64,000 nt of DNA from Chryseobacterium sp. OSA05B (GCF_019970065.1 NZ_JAHXYH010000001.1:1116001-1180000), one strand, 5' to 3'. Positions 1 through 9,633 are shown, counted from the first letter of the stretch. Numbers and translations are program-made. The notes: generated by a model not told the origin, from the sequence alone.

Positions 1-681
1 TCCGCCATTATTGGCTCTGAAACCTGTTTTTCTGATTCCGTTATCTGTTCTGTAAAATCCGCCAACGTTAAAGAAAAGTTTGTCCTGAACCAAAGCCCCA
101 CCTACATTGATATCCGTACGCATCAGTCCGTAAGTACTGGTTTCAAGCTTAGCGGTTCCTTTAAAATCATTACTCCCTTCTTTGGAAATAAAGTTGATCA
201 ATCCTCCGGGAGAATTGTTCGCATAAATAGAACCTGAACCTCCTCTCAGTGCTTCCAGGCGGCTCACCGTATTATCTACACGGAAGAAATTATCCGCATT
301 TGCAAACTGCAGTGCTCCGTCTTCAAACACAGGAAGTCCGTCTTCCTGAACCTGCACGAATTCATAAGCTCCTGCAGAAGGAATTCCTCTTGCGAAAAGG
401 TTGTTTCCCACTTCACCACCGGAAGTTTCCACAGCAAACCCGGGAACTCTCTGTAAAAGAGCGGCTGCACTGATAGGGTTCTGCTTCTGGATCTCTTTTG
501 CCGTAAACGTAGAGATAGCGGTACTGGATTCTATTTTCTTTTTCGGGCCGGAGTTTCCGGTAATAACGATCTGGTCTATGGATGACGTCTTGATGGAATC
601 CTGAGGAGTTTCCTGAGCATACGCATTGTTAAAGTAAAGCGTAGCGGTGGCAGCCATTAAAAATATCGATCTTTTTTTCAT
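1..681 (-). CDS. TonB-dependent outer-membrane receptor, N-terminal part (runs off window)
   Basis: The minus-strand frame is open from the ATG at 681 to base 1, giving 227 codons with the C-terminal barrel outside the window. It begins with a signal peptide (MKKRSIFLMAATATLYFNNA, cleavage near AYA-Q), then a TonB-box-like stretch (DQIVITGN), then the plug domain with LLQRVPGF, a 'RGI' arginine-glycine motif, VEALRGGSGSIYANNSPGGLINFISK-type sequence ending the plug. The family imports large substrates across the outer membrane using TonB energy. It starts 18 bp after the trehalase stop on the same strand, so it is probably the last gene of a trehalose operon and may import trehalose or a related sugar; that substrate is inferred only from context. 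No SusD-like partner lies in the visible part. No N-terminal carboxypeptidase-like domain precedes the plug. Confidence 0.9.
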   Translation of the reverse strand, partial: MKKRSIFLMAATATLYFNNAYAQETPQDSIKTSSIDQIVITGNSGPKKKIESSTAISTFTAKEIQKQNPISAAALLQRVPGFAVETSGGEVGNNLFARGIPSAGAYEFVQVQEDGLPVFEDGALQFANADNFFRVDNTVSRLEALRGGSGSIYANNSPGGLINFISKEGSNDFKGTAKLETSTYGLMRTDINVGGALVQDKLFFNVGGFYRTDNGIRKTGFRANNGG

Positions 682-699
682 AGCATGATTTTTATATAG

Positions 700-2178
700 T
701 TAGTTTTGTTTTAATTTGAGATAGACTCCGTTTGTCCATCCGAATCCGTCCTGATTCGGATACTCTCCTCCTCCCGCAATGGTTTCAGTGTCTAACGCGT
801 TGTATTTTTCCATTAATTTTCCGGTGTTGCTGTACACCCTTTCCACATTTTTACACCAGTTATTTTTTATTTCCTCAGCCAGTTCATCGAAACCATAATT
901 CTTCATTGCTTTATACCCTAACCACTGATACGGTGCCCATGCATTCGGAAGATCCCACTGCTGACCGGTTTTCTCTGTAGTCGTTACAAGTCCTCCCTGA
1001 TAAAGGAATTTTCCTTTAATGTGTTGAGCAACAGATTCCGCCTGTGCCTGGTCTGCCAATCCCAGAAATAATGGGTAAAGAGCAGCAATATGTTCAGACG
1101 GTGTGTTTTTGTGTTTTTTTAAGTGATAATCTTTGTAACATTCAGTGTTTTCATCCCAAAAGTAAGTGTTGATCATCTGTCTGCGTCCTGCTGCTCTTTG
1201 AGTAAAATAATTTTCTTTTTCTGCCAGGTTCAGAAGTGCTGAAGATTGGGCCAGTGTTTTCTCTAAATGCCATAAAAGGCTGTTCAGATCCACTTCTGCA
1301 ATATTCAGTGTTTCTATCGTCTGTATATGTTCTCCGTCTGCAAACCATCTGCTGGAAAAATCCCAGCCGGACTCACAGGCACTTCTTATATTTCTGTAAA
1401 ATTCTTCGCCTGCATTTTCATTGTCTTCAATATCGATCAGATAGCTTTCAGGCCGGGGTGCGTTTTCTGCGTCATAATAACGGTTCAGAAGATCTCCGTT
1501 CTTCGTTTTCGCTACTCTCTTTACACTGGAATCATCCTCCAGCCATTCTTCCCCATTCATCCAGAAAGCATATTCTTTTTCCAGGGTATCGTGATATCGG
1601 GTATAAATTTTTTCGTCCCCTTCGGTTTCAAACAGAAGATCAAGCATCAGCGAAAAATACGGTGGCTGTGAACGGCTCAGGAAATGAGTTCTGCTCGCAT
1701 TCGGAACAAATCCTACATTCTGAATTAAATAAGAACAGTTTTCTACAATATTTTCCATCATTTCTGTTCTCCCCGAAACCTGCAGCCCAAGCATAATGAA
1801 ATAACTATCCCAGTAAAAAAACTCATTGAAACGGCCTCCAGGTACGATATAAGGCTTGGGAAGTTTCAGTAAGGTTCCTTTCTCTTCATAAGCTGTGCGC
1901 GTCAGTTCATCCCAAAGTTTTTCGATATGCTGATCAATTGGCAGCTGATTTTCTCTGTGGATAGAAATTTTGGCTCCCAGGAAATCAAAATTCGACATCA
2001 CAAATTCTTTCAGATCAAATCCCTGACTTCCTTTTTTCTTTTCATATTCCGCATTGATCTCCGAAACAGGAAACATCGGAACTGCATCAGTCATCATCTT
2101 CTGGTCTTCAAAGATCTCTGCTCTCTGTACATCATCAAAAAGAGTCTGGATTTCGTTTATGTAAAGCTGTTTATTCAT
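700..2178 (-). CDS. treF: alpha,alpha-trehalase, GH37 family, cytoplasmic
   Basis: This 492-residue protein hydrolyses trehalose to two glucose molecules. Both family signatures are present: PGGRFNEFFYWDSYF (about residues 113-127) and QWDLPNAWAPYQ (about 407-418). The acid/base aspartate is expected in the ESGWDFSSRW stretch, and the glycine-rich C-terminal motif GGGEYPNQDGFGWTNG (about 469-484) carries the second catalytic acid. There is no signal peptide, so the enzyme should act in the cytoplasm after uptake. It begins 2 bp after the MFS transporter stop and ends 18 bp before the TonB receptor start, which indicates one transcript. The divergent AraC regulator upstream is the obvious candidate controller. 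Length is close to that of other cytoplasmic trehalases. Confidence 0.95.
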   Translation of the reverse strand: MNKQLYINEIQTLFDDVQRAEIFEDQKMMTDAVPMFPVSEINAEYEKKKGSQGFDLKEFVMSNFDFLGAKISIHRENQLPIDQHIEKLWDELTRTAYEEKGTLLKLPKPYIVPGGRFNEFFYWDSYFIMLGLQVSGRTEMMENIVENCSYLIQNVGFVPNASRTHFLSRSQPPYFSLMLDLLFETEGDEKIYTRYHDTLEKEYAFWMNGEEWLEDDSSVKRVAKTKNGDLLNRYYDAENAPRPESYLIDIEDNENAGEEFYRNIRSACESGWDFSSRWFADGEHIQTIETLNIAEVDLNSLLWHLEKTLAQSSALLNLAEKENYFTQRAAGRRQMINTYFWDENTECYKDYHLKKHKNTPSEHIAALYPLFLGLADQAQAESVAQHIKGKFLYQGGLVTTTEKTGQQWDLPNAWAPYQWLGYKAMKNYGFDELAEEIKNNWCKNVERVYSNTGKLMEKYNALDTETIAGGGEYPNQDGFGWTNGVYLKLKQN

Positions 2179-2180
2179 TA

Positions 2181-3410
2181 TTATTTCTTAGGATTTATTT
2201 TTAATTTATTCATGCAAATCGCCGAAATGATCAGCAGTAAAAGCGGGATCAGTGAAAGATAAAATGCTTGCTGTCCACTGAATTCCTGGAACACAAAACC
2301 GGTAATCATAGAACCTATCGTTCCTCCAATGGCAGAAAAAACTACGATCAGTCCGGCCATGGCGCTGTGTAAATATTTTGGAATGGATGCCAGGATCACA
2401 GAATTGATACTTGGATAAATAGGTGCTAGCAAACCTCCCATCAAAGGAAATAAATACACGACAAGCGGAGCATTGAACCAACCCGTCCCTTTATCAATCT
2501 GAATATTGTGGGTTAATGGCAGAACCAGAATAATACTCACTGCAAAACCAATCACGCAAAAGGAAACCACATAGATCCAGCTGAATTTCTTAGAGAAAAA
2601 GCCTGATAAAAATCTCCCCAGTGCAAAAGCTCCGGCTAAAACAGCTCCGGCCTGGATACTCATCGACGTCGGAAGTTTTAGAATTTCTTTATAAAAAGTA
2701 GGCGTCCATGTCTGAAAACTCTGTTCTACCAATACAAATAAGAAGGCACACAGAAGAAAAAACAATACTTTTTTATAACTGAATAAGCTGATACTGTTTC
2801 TCAGATCTCCCAGTAAATCGGTTTTCTCGCTTCTTGCTTCGCTTTCATTTAATTTTGAAATGAACAAAAACAAAAATGATAAGGTAGACACCGCACCCAA
2901 CACCCAATACACATTCAGCCATTGAGTCGATTTCGGATTATGATCATCAATGAACAGACTGAAAAGTACATTTCCCGCCAGCACACCGATCATAAAAAAG
3001 CCTTCCAGAAAGCCCATAAAGCTCGAATGTTCTTTATCTGTATTTGTCACAAGGCCAATAGAGGTAAAGACTGAGATTTTTATTAATGCAAATGAAATTC
3101 CCACAATGGCAAACAGCAGTTTGAAAAACCAAAAGTCATTGGAAAACGGCATCACAAAACACATGCAGCTCACCATAAAAAGGGCAATAAGCATTGATTT
3201 TTTGATTCCTATTTTGGGAAGAAATGACGCCAGAATAAATGAACATATGGCAATCGGGAGGTCCTTAAATCCTTCCAGAACACTGGCTGAAGATTTTGAG
3301 ATTCCGAAGTTTTGCTGTACCTGCAGAATAACGGTTCCCACGGAATTCAAAAGAATTGCGAAAACAAAATAGTTCAAAAACAGGACGGCTTTAATATTGA
3401 AATTTTTCAT
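2181..3410 (-). CDS. MFS transporter, probably trehalose or sugar uptake
   Basis: This protein of about 409 residues is almost wholly hydrophobic, with roughly twelve predicted membrane segments and a long central loop near the middle (SKLNESEARSEKTDLLGDL), the usual two-bundle MFS layout. It sits directly upstream of trehalase with a 2-bp gap, so inner-membrane import of trehalose (or of glucose after hydrolysis) is the natural inference; the sequence alone does not fix the substrate. Two in-frame ATGs compete: 3419 (MISMKNFN) and 3410 (MKNFNIK). The second gives the more typical short charged N-terminus before the first membrane helix and was chosen; no Shine-Dalgarno helps, as usual in this phylum. 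Confidence 0.85.
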   Translation of the reverse strand: MKNFNIKAVLFLNYFVFAILLNSVGTVILQVQQNFGISKSSASVLEGFKDLPIAICSFILASFLPKIGIKKSMLIALFMVSCMCFVMPFSNDFWFFKLLFAIVGISFALIKISVFTSIGLVTNTDKEHSSFMGFLEGFFMIGVLAGNVLFSLFIDDHNPKSTQWLNVYWVLGAVSTLSFLFLFISKLNESEARSEKTDLLGDLRNSISLFSYKKVLFFLLCAFLFVLVEQSFQTWTPTFYKEILKLPTSMSIQAGAVLAGAFALGRFLSGFFSKKFSWIYVVSFCVIGFAVSIILVLPLTHNIQIDKGTGWFNAPLVVYLFPLMGGLLAPIYPSINSVILASIPKYLHSAMAGLIVVFSAIGGTIGSMITGFVFQEFSGQQAFYLSLIPLLLLIISAICMNKLKINPKK

Positions 3411-3533
3411 GGAGATCATTTCTTGTCGGCTAAGATAGAAGCATTTCGCTTAACATTAATTTAACACAATAAATCAATATTTGAACTATATTAATATAAT
3501 TAGTATTTTTATTGAATAAATACGATTAATGAA

Positions 3534-4397
3534 ATGAAAGTCAGTTTTGAAAGAATAATCGCGAGTGAAAAGAGTTCCTTCCGCACCCTGCACAACAATT
3601 CGCCTATCTGCGAGTTCAAGTGGGAATACCACTACCATCCCGAAATTGAGCTGGTATGTGTCATTTCCGGTAACGGAACCCGCCATGTTGGCTATCACAA
3701 AAGCAATTATACGAATGGAGATCTGGTATTGATAGGTTCCAATATTCCGCATTCTGGTTTTGGATTAAATTCTACGGATCCCCATGAAGAAATTGTCCTT
3801 CAGTTCAGGGAAGAGATTCTCCAGTTTCCTCAGCAGGAAGTGGAAGCCCGATCGATCAAAAATCTGCTGGAACTTTCCAAATATGGAATTCATTTTCATC
3901 ATAAGATCAAAAAAGTGATGCTTCCCAAACTGAAGCTCATGCTGGAATCGGAAGGCTATAAAAGGTATCTATTGCTGCTTGAGATTTTATTTGAACTTTC
4001 AAAATGTAAGGATTATGATCTTTTGAACAAGGAAATCATGCCGTACACCATCATCTCAAAAAATAAAACGAGACTTGAAAATATTTTCACTTACGTAGAG
4101 CATAATTATGATAAGGAAATCAATATTGAAGATGTAGCAAAGCTAGCCAATCTTACACTGCCGGCTTTCTGTAACTTTTTCAAAAAAGCGACGCAGATCA
4201 CTTTTACTGAATTTGTGAACCGCTACCGTATCAACAAAGCCTGCCTGCTGATGGCGCAAGATAAGAGTATTTCAGAATGCAGCTACAGCTGTGGATTTAA
4301 CAATGTGACTTACTTTAACCGGATGTTTAAAAAGTATACGGAGAAAACACCTTCTGAGTTTATTAAGAATTATTCTCATAATAAGGTGAGTGTATAA
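3534..4397 (+). CDS. AraC-family transcriptional regulator with cupin sensor domain
   Basis: This 287-residue protein has an N-terminal cupin-like domain (about residues 15-110; WEYHYHPEIELVCVISGNGTRHVG is the typical opening, with the histidine-rich beta-barrel strand) and a C-terminal AraC/XylS double helix-turn-helix (about 181-281, ending CGFNNVTYFNRMFKKYTEKTP, the classical second helix-turn-helix signature). Such proteins bind a small effector in the cupin and activate neighbouring catabolic genes. It is divergent from the transporter-trehalase-TonB receptor run, with 114-123 bp between the start codons, so control of trehalose use is likely. The effector is not determinable from sequence. 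Confidence 0.9.
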   Translation: MKVSFERIIASEKSSFRTLHNNSPICEFKWEYHYHPEIELVCVISGNGTRHVGYHKSNYTNGDLVLIGSNIPHSGFGLNSTDPHEEIVLQFREEILQFPQQEVEARSIKNLLELSKYGIHFHHKIKKVMLPKLKLMLESEGYKRYLLLLEILFELSKCKDYDLLNKEIMPYTIISKNKTRLENIFTYVEHNYDKEINIEDVAKLANLTLPAFCNFFKKATQITFTEFVNRYRINKACLLMAQDKSISECSYSCGFNNVTYFNRMFKKYTEKTPSEFIKNYSHNKVSV

Positions 4398-4507
4398 TTG
4401 CTGAAGTTCGGATCTTTCTGTAGTTGATTATTAGAGTATTCGGTAGATTTCATTGTAAGCTTTTCATATTTTATATATTTCTTCTCCGTTGACAAGCTTA
4501 TGTCAAA

Positions 4508-4540
4508 AGAAAGGCCCGGATTATACAATCCAGGCCTTTT
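4508..4540. terminator. bidirectional intrinsic terminator
   Basis: The arms AAAGGCCcGGATT and AATCCaGGCCTTT form a strong hairpin flanked by A-rich and T-rich runs. It lies between the converging ends of the AraC regulator (4397) and the metalloprotease (4583) and can serve both. Confidence 0.8.
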
Positions 4541-4582
4541 CTCATACAGAATGAACAAGTTATTATTTATAGATTTCTTTGA

Positions 4583-7039
4583 CTAACGTGGTAAGATTTT
4601 TATTTGCTTCGTTCTACCCTCACCTATATAAAATAATATATACAAACCGCTTCTATCAAAAACAGAAGATTCCATCTGGAAACTGTTGGATCCTTTTTCT
4701 ACTGAGATATTTTTTTCATACACCATAATCTGATTATTGTTAAATACTTGAATTTTTGCCTTTTCTACTCGATCAGAAACAACTTCCAAATTATAATTTT
4801 CTCCTTTAGAATTAGGATAAATCATTCTAACAGAAAGGTCTGAAACAGGTTCATCTCTTTTCTTTCTAAATTCCCCTTTTCTCTGATCATGTACAACCAT
4901 ATTTATAGTATTTGGATCAATACTTGCATCATGGGCACTAATGATATTGAATAAACTTGGTTTTGTATTTATTCTTGTACTCATACGATCAGCCTGTCCT
5001 TTAGTAAACAGCCATCTGCATGGACCATAATCCATAATATTTTCTATTTGTCTTCTTGTTCCGGGGCATGAGGGAGCGTTCTGACAAGGGTTGTTTATCC
5101 CATGTGCATTTGGGCTATCATCTGTTAAATACCAAAGAGCACCATCAGCCGGCGGCGTATCTGAAACATGATCACCACCACCCGTTTCTGCACAGCCACC
5201 TTCGAAAGGATGGTCCAGATCGAAATAATGACCAAATTCATGAGCAACGGTACTTCCAGGAGTTCCATATACTGCCGCATCATCATTGAACATCCTGTTA
5301 TAAGAAAAAACAGTGTAGTCTGAATTTTGAATCGTATTATGTCCATTATTTGACATTCCCCGAATCACCCTTACATTATTTGTGTTTGCCGGATAATATC
5401 TTGACAAAGAATGTACATAAATTAACTGCATTGTTTGATCATTATTTTCATTTACCTTAGCTTCTGTCTTGTATGCATTTTCTTCTGAAGATACTTGATA
5501 ATTATAATTTTCCTTAGTTCCTGTTTTTATGATCAAATCAACATCTTTAAACAAAATTCGTGGGTTCCCAACTTCTGCTGTAATTTGAGGATTTTTAATA
5601 TTTCCTGTTTTTGCAGAATAGTATGTATTGGCTTCTTTTATATAGCTTCCTATTTTATCTTTATAAAAATTAGCATCTCTATGTTCGTTAGGAGATTCTA
5701 AAATAGTAACTTTTAATTTTTTTACAATTTTATACTGTTCAGGACCTTTTCCATCATCCACTAAGTTTAATACCGCATCGTTTTGTACACCTGGTATTTT
5801 AAAATCATAGAGGGTAGCATCTTTAATTGTTACCTTTAAAATAACGGGTTGTTTTCCTGATTGAATGTCAGTCACAACGCCCTGACATGGGTTAGGTGCG
5901 TTCCAAAAAATAGAATTAACTTTCCAGCCAATCCAATAAAAAAATCTTACAGGGGCCCAGTCACAATCAGAAGTCCTCCAACCATTTCTGGTATTTGCTC
6001 CTAATTGCTTTACATTATTTGAATTGGTTTCTCCCAGTTCTTTGAAAGAACCATCTGAATTTATACCAAATCCATATGGAAGCTGAATTGTTTTTTCAAC
6101 GTATTCATTAACACTATTGACATCACTATAGGCACTATATACTAATTTGGGCCTGCCTGAACTCCCAAAATGTATTAATTTTTGAATTCCATCAGCCTCA
6201 TTAATATCATGAGCGTAAGCTTCAACTGTAATTTTTCCTCCTGGCTTATCAATTGTTCCTTTAATCCCTCCGGTCAAATCAGGATTTAAGGTAAGTAAAC
6301 TGCTATAATCAAGTGTTACCATATCAGACTGAGCAATACCAAGATCAGCTTTGGGGTTTAATGAATAAAACACTTTTTCTCCAACCACTTTAATTTTTTT
6401 ACTCTTATACACTCTAGGAGCATTGGAAAATCCTGTAATCTCGTTAAATGGCGCCGATAATTTATACTTTGGAACATAGTAAAAACCAATCTTTTCTAAT
6501 TCAGTTTCTAACGTTGTAACTGCAGCATCCGAACTGCTGAAGCCATAGATAATAATTTTTCCAAACCCGTCTTTGCGAATCATTCTGGCCATTTCTTCTG
6601 CTGTATTCTTTTGGATAGGTGCTCCCATTAAGGTAATGGTACTTACTTTATCATTGGCTACATACTTTGAAAGATTTAAGTCTCCAGTATAAGATTTTAC
6701 CGGAATTCTATTCGGTATTTTCTTATCCCTATCAGGACCATTACTTACCCGCTGGTATTCATGGTTAATATTGTATGCACTTTTAAAACCTGAAACCAAT
6801 GCATTATCAACGATTCGTCCTTCACCATAAAAATCAATTAAGTCTATGAATGACGATGGTTCCGGTATTGAATTTACATTTCCAGCAGCATATTCCTGCT
6901 GCGAATATGGATATGCTAAATCTATATTAGTTGTATAGTTTGGGTTACTACTTGTGAGCCACTGGGCTCTGGTAGCACCCTGCGAATAGACCTTCGCGAT
7001 ACTTATCAATATGAGAATAAATAATAAACACTTTTTCAT
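4583..7039 (-). CDS. secreted zinc metalloprotease, M43-like, with T9SS sorting domain
   Basis: This 818-residue protein starts with a signal peptide (MKKCLLFILILISIAKVYSQ). A zinc motif HEFGHYFDLDHPF lies at residues 600-612, followed by the M43 signature elements GGCAETGGGDHVSDTPPA and the Met-turn NIMDYGPC with FTKGQADRM. These match pappalysin/cytophagalysin (M43) peptidases, except that the usual glycine of HExxHxxGxxH is Asp. The last 80 or so residues (from MIYPNSKGENYNLEVVS to KQIKILPR) fit a type A T9SS C-terminal sorting domain, so the protein is probably exported across the outer membrane by type IX secretion. The first 430 residues match nothing I recognise and may be a propeptide or adhesion region. 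It lies 6 bp downstream of a frameshifted fibre-like gene on the same strand, likely one transcript. Confidence 0.85.
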   Translation of the reverse strand: MKKCLLFILILISIAKVYSQGATRAQWLTSSNPNYTTNIDLAYPYSQQEYAAGNVNSIPEPSSFIDLIDFYGEGRIVDNALVSGFKSAYNINHEYQRVSNGPDRDKKIPNRIPVKSYTGDLNLSKYVANDKVSTITLMGAPIQKNTAEEMARMIRKDGFGKIIIYGFSSSDAAVTTLETELEKIGFYYVPKYKLSAPFNEITGFSNAPRVYKSKKIKVVGEKVFYSLNPKADLGIAQSDMVTLDYSSLLTLNPDLTGGIKGTIDKPGGKITVEAYAHDINEADGIQKLIHFGSSGRPKLVYSAYSDVNSVNEYVEKTIQLPYGFGINSDGSFKELGETNSNNVKQLGANTRNGWRTSDCDWAPVRFFYWIGWKVNSIFWNAPNPCQGVVTDIQSGKQPVILKVTIKDATLYDFKIPGVQNDAVLNLVDDGKGPEQYKIVKKLKVTILESPNEHRDANFYKDKIGSYIKEANTYYSAKTGNIKNPQITAEVGNPRILFKDVDLIIKTGTKENYNYQVSSEENAYKTEAKVNENNDQTMQLIYVHSLSRYYPANTNNVRVIRGMSNNGHNTIQNSDYTVFSYNRMFNDDAAVYGTPGSTVAHEFGHYFDLDHPFEGGCAETGGGDHVSDTPPADGALWYLTDDSPNAHGINNPCQNAPSCPGTRRQIENIMDYGPCRWLFTKGQADRMSTRINTKPSLFNIISAHDASIDPNTINMVVHDQRKGEFRKKRDEPVSDLSVRMIYPNSKGENYNLEVVSDRVEKAKIQVFNNNQIMVYEKNISVEKGSNSFQMESSVFDRSGLYILFYIGEGRTKQIKILPR

Positions 7040-7045
7040 ATCTTA

Positions 7046-8325
7046 TTATTTATTTTTTAAATCAGTTAGTTTTTCTTCCAATACTTTAATTTTTTCATTT
7101 AAAGAAATCGTATGTAAAGTCAGTTCTTCTATTTTCTGCATAAAAATCATATTCATCTGATGGGCAGTGTACCCTTTCTCTTTAATACTTTTTTCAGAAG
7201 GAACATTGGGCAAATGCTTATTTTGCTCGATGTGTGATTTCACTTCCTCTAAGCTCATTAGATCATAATCTGCATTGAAAACATCATCTTTCCATGCGGC
7301 AACATTAGCAAATGCAAAATCCTCTGAAACAATTCCATTTTCCACCCAAAGACTGTATTTATCCAGATATTCAGGTTTAAATTTTAATAGGGAACCTACT
7401 GCGGCCAGATCTGCTTTTGGACCAATATAAGTAGCTCCAGCAACTGTTAAGGCAGCATGAGTCACCTGCTTATCAGTATTTATTGAAACTTGTGCCAGAT
7501 CATTCTCTTCACCATAATCGAAGATCAATTTTTTTGAATTGATAGAAACATTATCATTATTATCTCCAATAGTTATTTTATTGCCTGTTGCAGAAGATAA
7601 AAACATTCCATTTTCATCACCATTACTGGTTAAATTTGTGCTACGATCATCAGTGTGAATAATAAAATTATCCCATATGTTGTCATATCCGGAAACATAA
7701 GATTGAATCCTAAAATCACCTGCAACATGCAGTTTTGAAAGAGGTGATTGAGTTGCAATTCCCACATTCCCCTCTTTTGTAATCCTCATAAGTTCGTTTC
7801 CATATGCAGGTGAATTACCTTGATTGGTGATATCAGCACCATTCGAATTTATAAAACGAAACCCGTTTGAATATGAAAAAGTGGAAGAATTACTTGGTGC
7901 TTTAGGATTAATTGAAAAATTTAAAAAATTATCTTTACCATAAAATATAGAAGATCTGGCATCACCAGCCTGAAGAAAAATGTAGGGAAAAACACTTTCA
8001 TTTGAAACAGACGATCTCTTATCATTTGCCATTAGAGAAAATACAGCATTTTCATTTGTAGTTGGTATTTCCAGGAATTTATTGTTTGAGTTTCTTCTCA
8101 ACTCCATCAATAACTGTGAAAAATTATCCCCCCATTGTTCCACCACCTAAAACCACTTCCATCAGGTTTGTTATTATTGTCATCAATAGTCCATGACCAA
8201 CCAGCGGAGGTAGTATAATCATCTTTTGAGTCATCTGAAACTGCACTTTGAGCTGTAACATTTGAAAATAATGACATTGAAATAGTAACTACTAAAAGCT
8301 GAAGTTTTGTTTTTTGTTGTTTCAT
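7046..8325 (-). pseudogene. secreted fibre/tail-spike-like protein, frameshifted at a G6 tract
   Basis: Reading starts at ATG 8325 with a signal peptide (MKQQKTKLQLLVVTISMSLF, then SNVTAQ) and continues to NNGG at about 8131, where this frame soon ends. A second frame overlaps from 8146 and runs to 7046. Adding one G to the GGGGGG run (CCCCCC on the plus strand, about 8129-8134) would join them into one protein of about 425 residues: ...RWWNNGG-DNFSQLLMELRR.... The C-terminal part carries the pattern common in Flavobacteria fibre-like proteins: KLHVAGDF repeats, W-K-D-x-V-F, SLEEVKSHIEQNKHLPNVPS, EKGYTAHQMN and a final coiled coil (about 40 residues, EELTLHTISLNEKIKVLEEK). It may be a real pseudogene, a phase-variable gene or a sequencing error. 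The metalloprotease follows 6 bp later. Confidence 0.7.
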
Positions 8326-9001
8326 TTTTTTGATTTTAAATATTGTTTTGAAAAAATTTGTGATCAACTCATTAAAAAGGAAATCAAATAAATCACTGAT
8401 TATGTTATCGTTAATCGAAACAATCGTTGTATTAAACCTTTCATACATCTTATCGTTATTCTTCTTTGGACTCTACATTCATTTAATGATTACCTTCTTT
8501 CGCAGGACTTTTATCAATCCTATATATGGCATTCATCAATGAGTATTGAAAAAGTCATCATCTTTTTGCTTGTCATGGAAAGAGAAATCCAATACGCTGA
8601 TATTCAATATTTTTTTCATTACATAATGAATTATTTGACACAGTAAAAATCTATTATATTTTTCGCATAAAGCAGTAGATATATGCTATATACAGGTATA
8701 TGTTTTCCATATTTTTTTGAACTAGCATTGAAAAATTCAATAAGTAGAACAATTCACAAAAGAATATTTTTTTTAAGAAAATGCTAAGGATAGATATGGA
8801 TGCAAAATAGTCACGCTGTAATCGAATAGAAAATCATTGTAAAGATATCTAATTGGTAAGCCAGGATTAACGCTAATATTAAATGGGAAATGACATAAGA
8901 AAATCGGACATCCAGTACTTGAAATCAATCAGTAAACAGGAGTGGATGAAGGTTATTGTCGAATATTTTATTTCTTCTGAATTTCACAGAATTTTACGCA
9001 T
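8326..9001. other. intergenic stretch with one doubtful 45-codon ORF
   Basis: No convincing gene is visible. The sequence is very AT-rich. The only frame worth noting is 8883-9020 plus (45 residues, MGNDIRKSDIQYLKSISKQE...), preceded immediately by an in-frame stop and ending inside the terminator of the next gene; it could be a remnant or chance. Another plus frame at 8330-8542 is hydrophobic by AT bias and is not credited. Confidence 0.5.
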
Positions 9002-9033
9002 AAAAAAAAGCCGCTCTTAAAAAAGAACAGCTT
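9002..9033 (-). terminator. intrinsic terminator of the thioredoxin-family gene
   Basis: Read on the minus strand, AAGCTGTTCTT and AAGAGCGGCTT pair with one mismatch and are followed by eight T residues. It lies 46 bp after the stop of the gene ending at 9079. Confidence 0.8.
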
Positions 9034-9078
9034 AATACTATATATATGACGGCTAAAAATATTCAACCATTCATCATA

Positions 9079-9633
9079 TTATTTCCATTTGATATTGCAT
9101 CCCATGCTTGGTTTCTGAATCTCTTCCTGTGGCTCACCCGACAGAAGGTTTTCAAAAGCGATGATCAGATCTTCTCCGGTTACATCTTTGTTGTTTCCGG
9201 GTCTTGAATCATCCATCTGTCCTCTGTAGATCAGATCCAGTTTATTATCAAAGAAATAGAAATCCGGTGTGCATGCTGCATCGTAAGCTTTGGCTACAGC
9301 CTGGCTTTCGTCATACAGATATGGGAAATCAAAATTTCTTTCGATCTGGAATTCTATCATTTTTTCTGGAGAATCTGCCGGATATTTTTCCACATCATTG
9401 GCATTGATTGCAATGAATTCAATCCCTTTTTCATTGTAGTCTTCATACAGTTCGTTGATCTTGTCGATCACGTGAAGAACAAACGGACAGTGGTTGCACA
9501 TAAAGATTACCAGTGTTCCTTTCTCACCTTTAAGATCTTCCAGAGATTGGATCTCATTAGTTTTTGAAGGGTTCGGAAGCTCGAAAAACGGAGCCTTTGT
9601 TCCTAGAGCCAGCATATTTGAGGGAGTATTCAT
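9079..9633 (-). CDS. thioredoxin-family (AhpC/TSA-like) protein
   Basis: This protein of about 184 residues has a peroxiredoxin/TlpA-like fold: LALGTKAPFFELPNP opening, then LVIFMCNHCPFVLHVIDKI with a CxxC pair at about residues 46 and 49, then the cis-proline region AACTPDFYFFD. It has no signal peptide, suggesting a cytoplasmic redox role. The variant CNHCPF motif is shared with a conserved bacterial family annotated only as thioredoxin-family. An upstream in-frame ATG at 9657 would add MRIKKIKD; the ATG at 9633 was preferred because the homologous part begins at MNTPSNMLALG. A terminator follows it. The substrate is unknown. Confidence 0.85.
   Translation of the reverse strand: MNTPSNMLALGTKAPFFELPNPSKTNEIQSLEDLKGEKGTLVIFMCNHCPFVLHVIDKINELYEDYNEKGIEFIAINANDVEKYPADSPEKMIEFQIERNFDFPYLYDESQAVAKAYDAACTPDFYFFDNKLDLIYRGQMDDSRPGNNKDVTGEDLIIAFENLLSGEPQEEIQKPSMGCNIKWK

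Noticed and set aside
1236..1796. A 186-codon plus-strand frame opposite the trehalase gene
   Set aside because: It is antisense to a well-supported gene with catalytic motifs, has no motif of its own and its composition follows the opposite strand.
4583..7039. The metalloprotease as an AB-type toxin because of its unusual N-terminal region
   Set aside because: No toxin motif is recognised; the M43 and T9SS elements account for the C-terminal half and the rest is simply unassigned.
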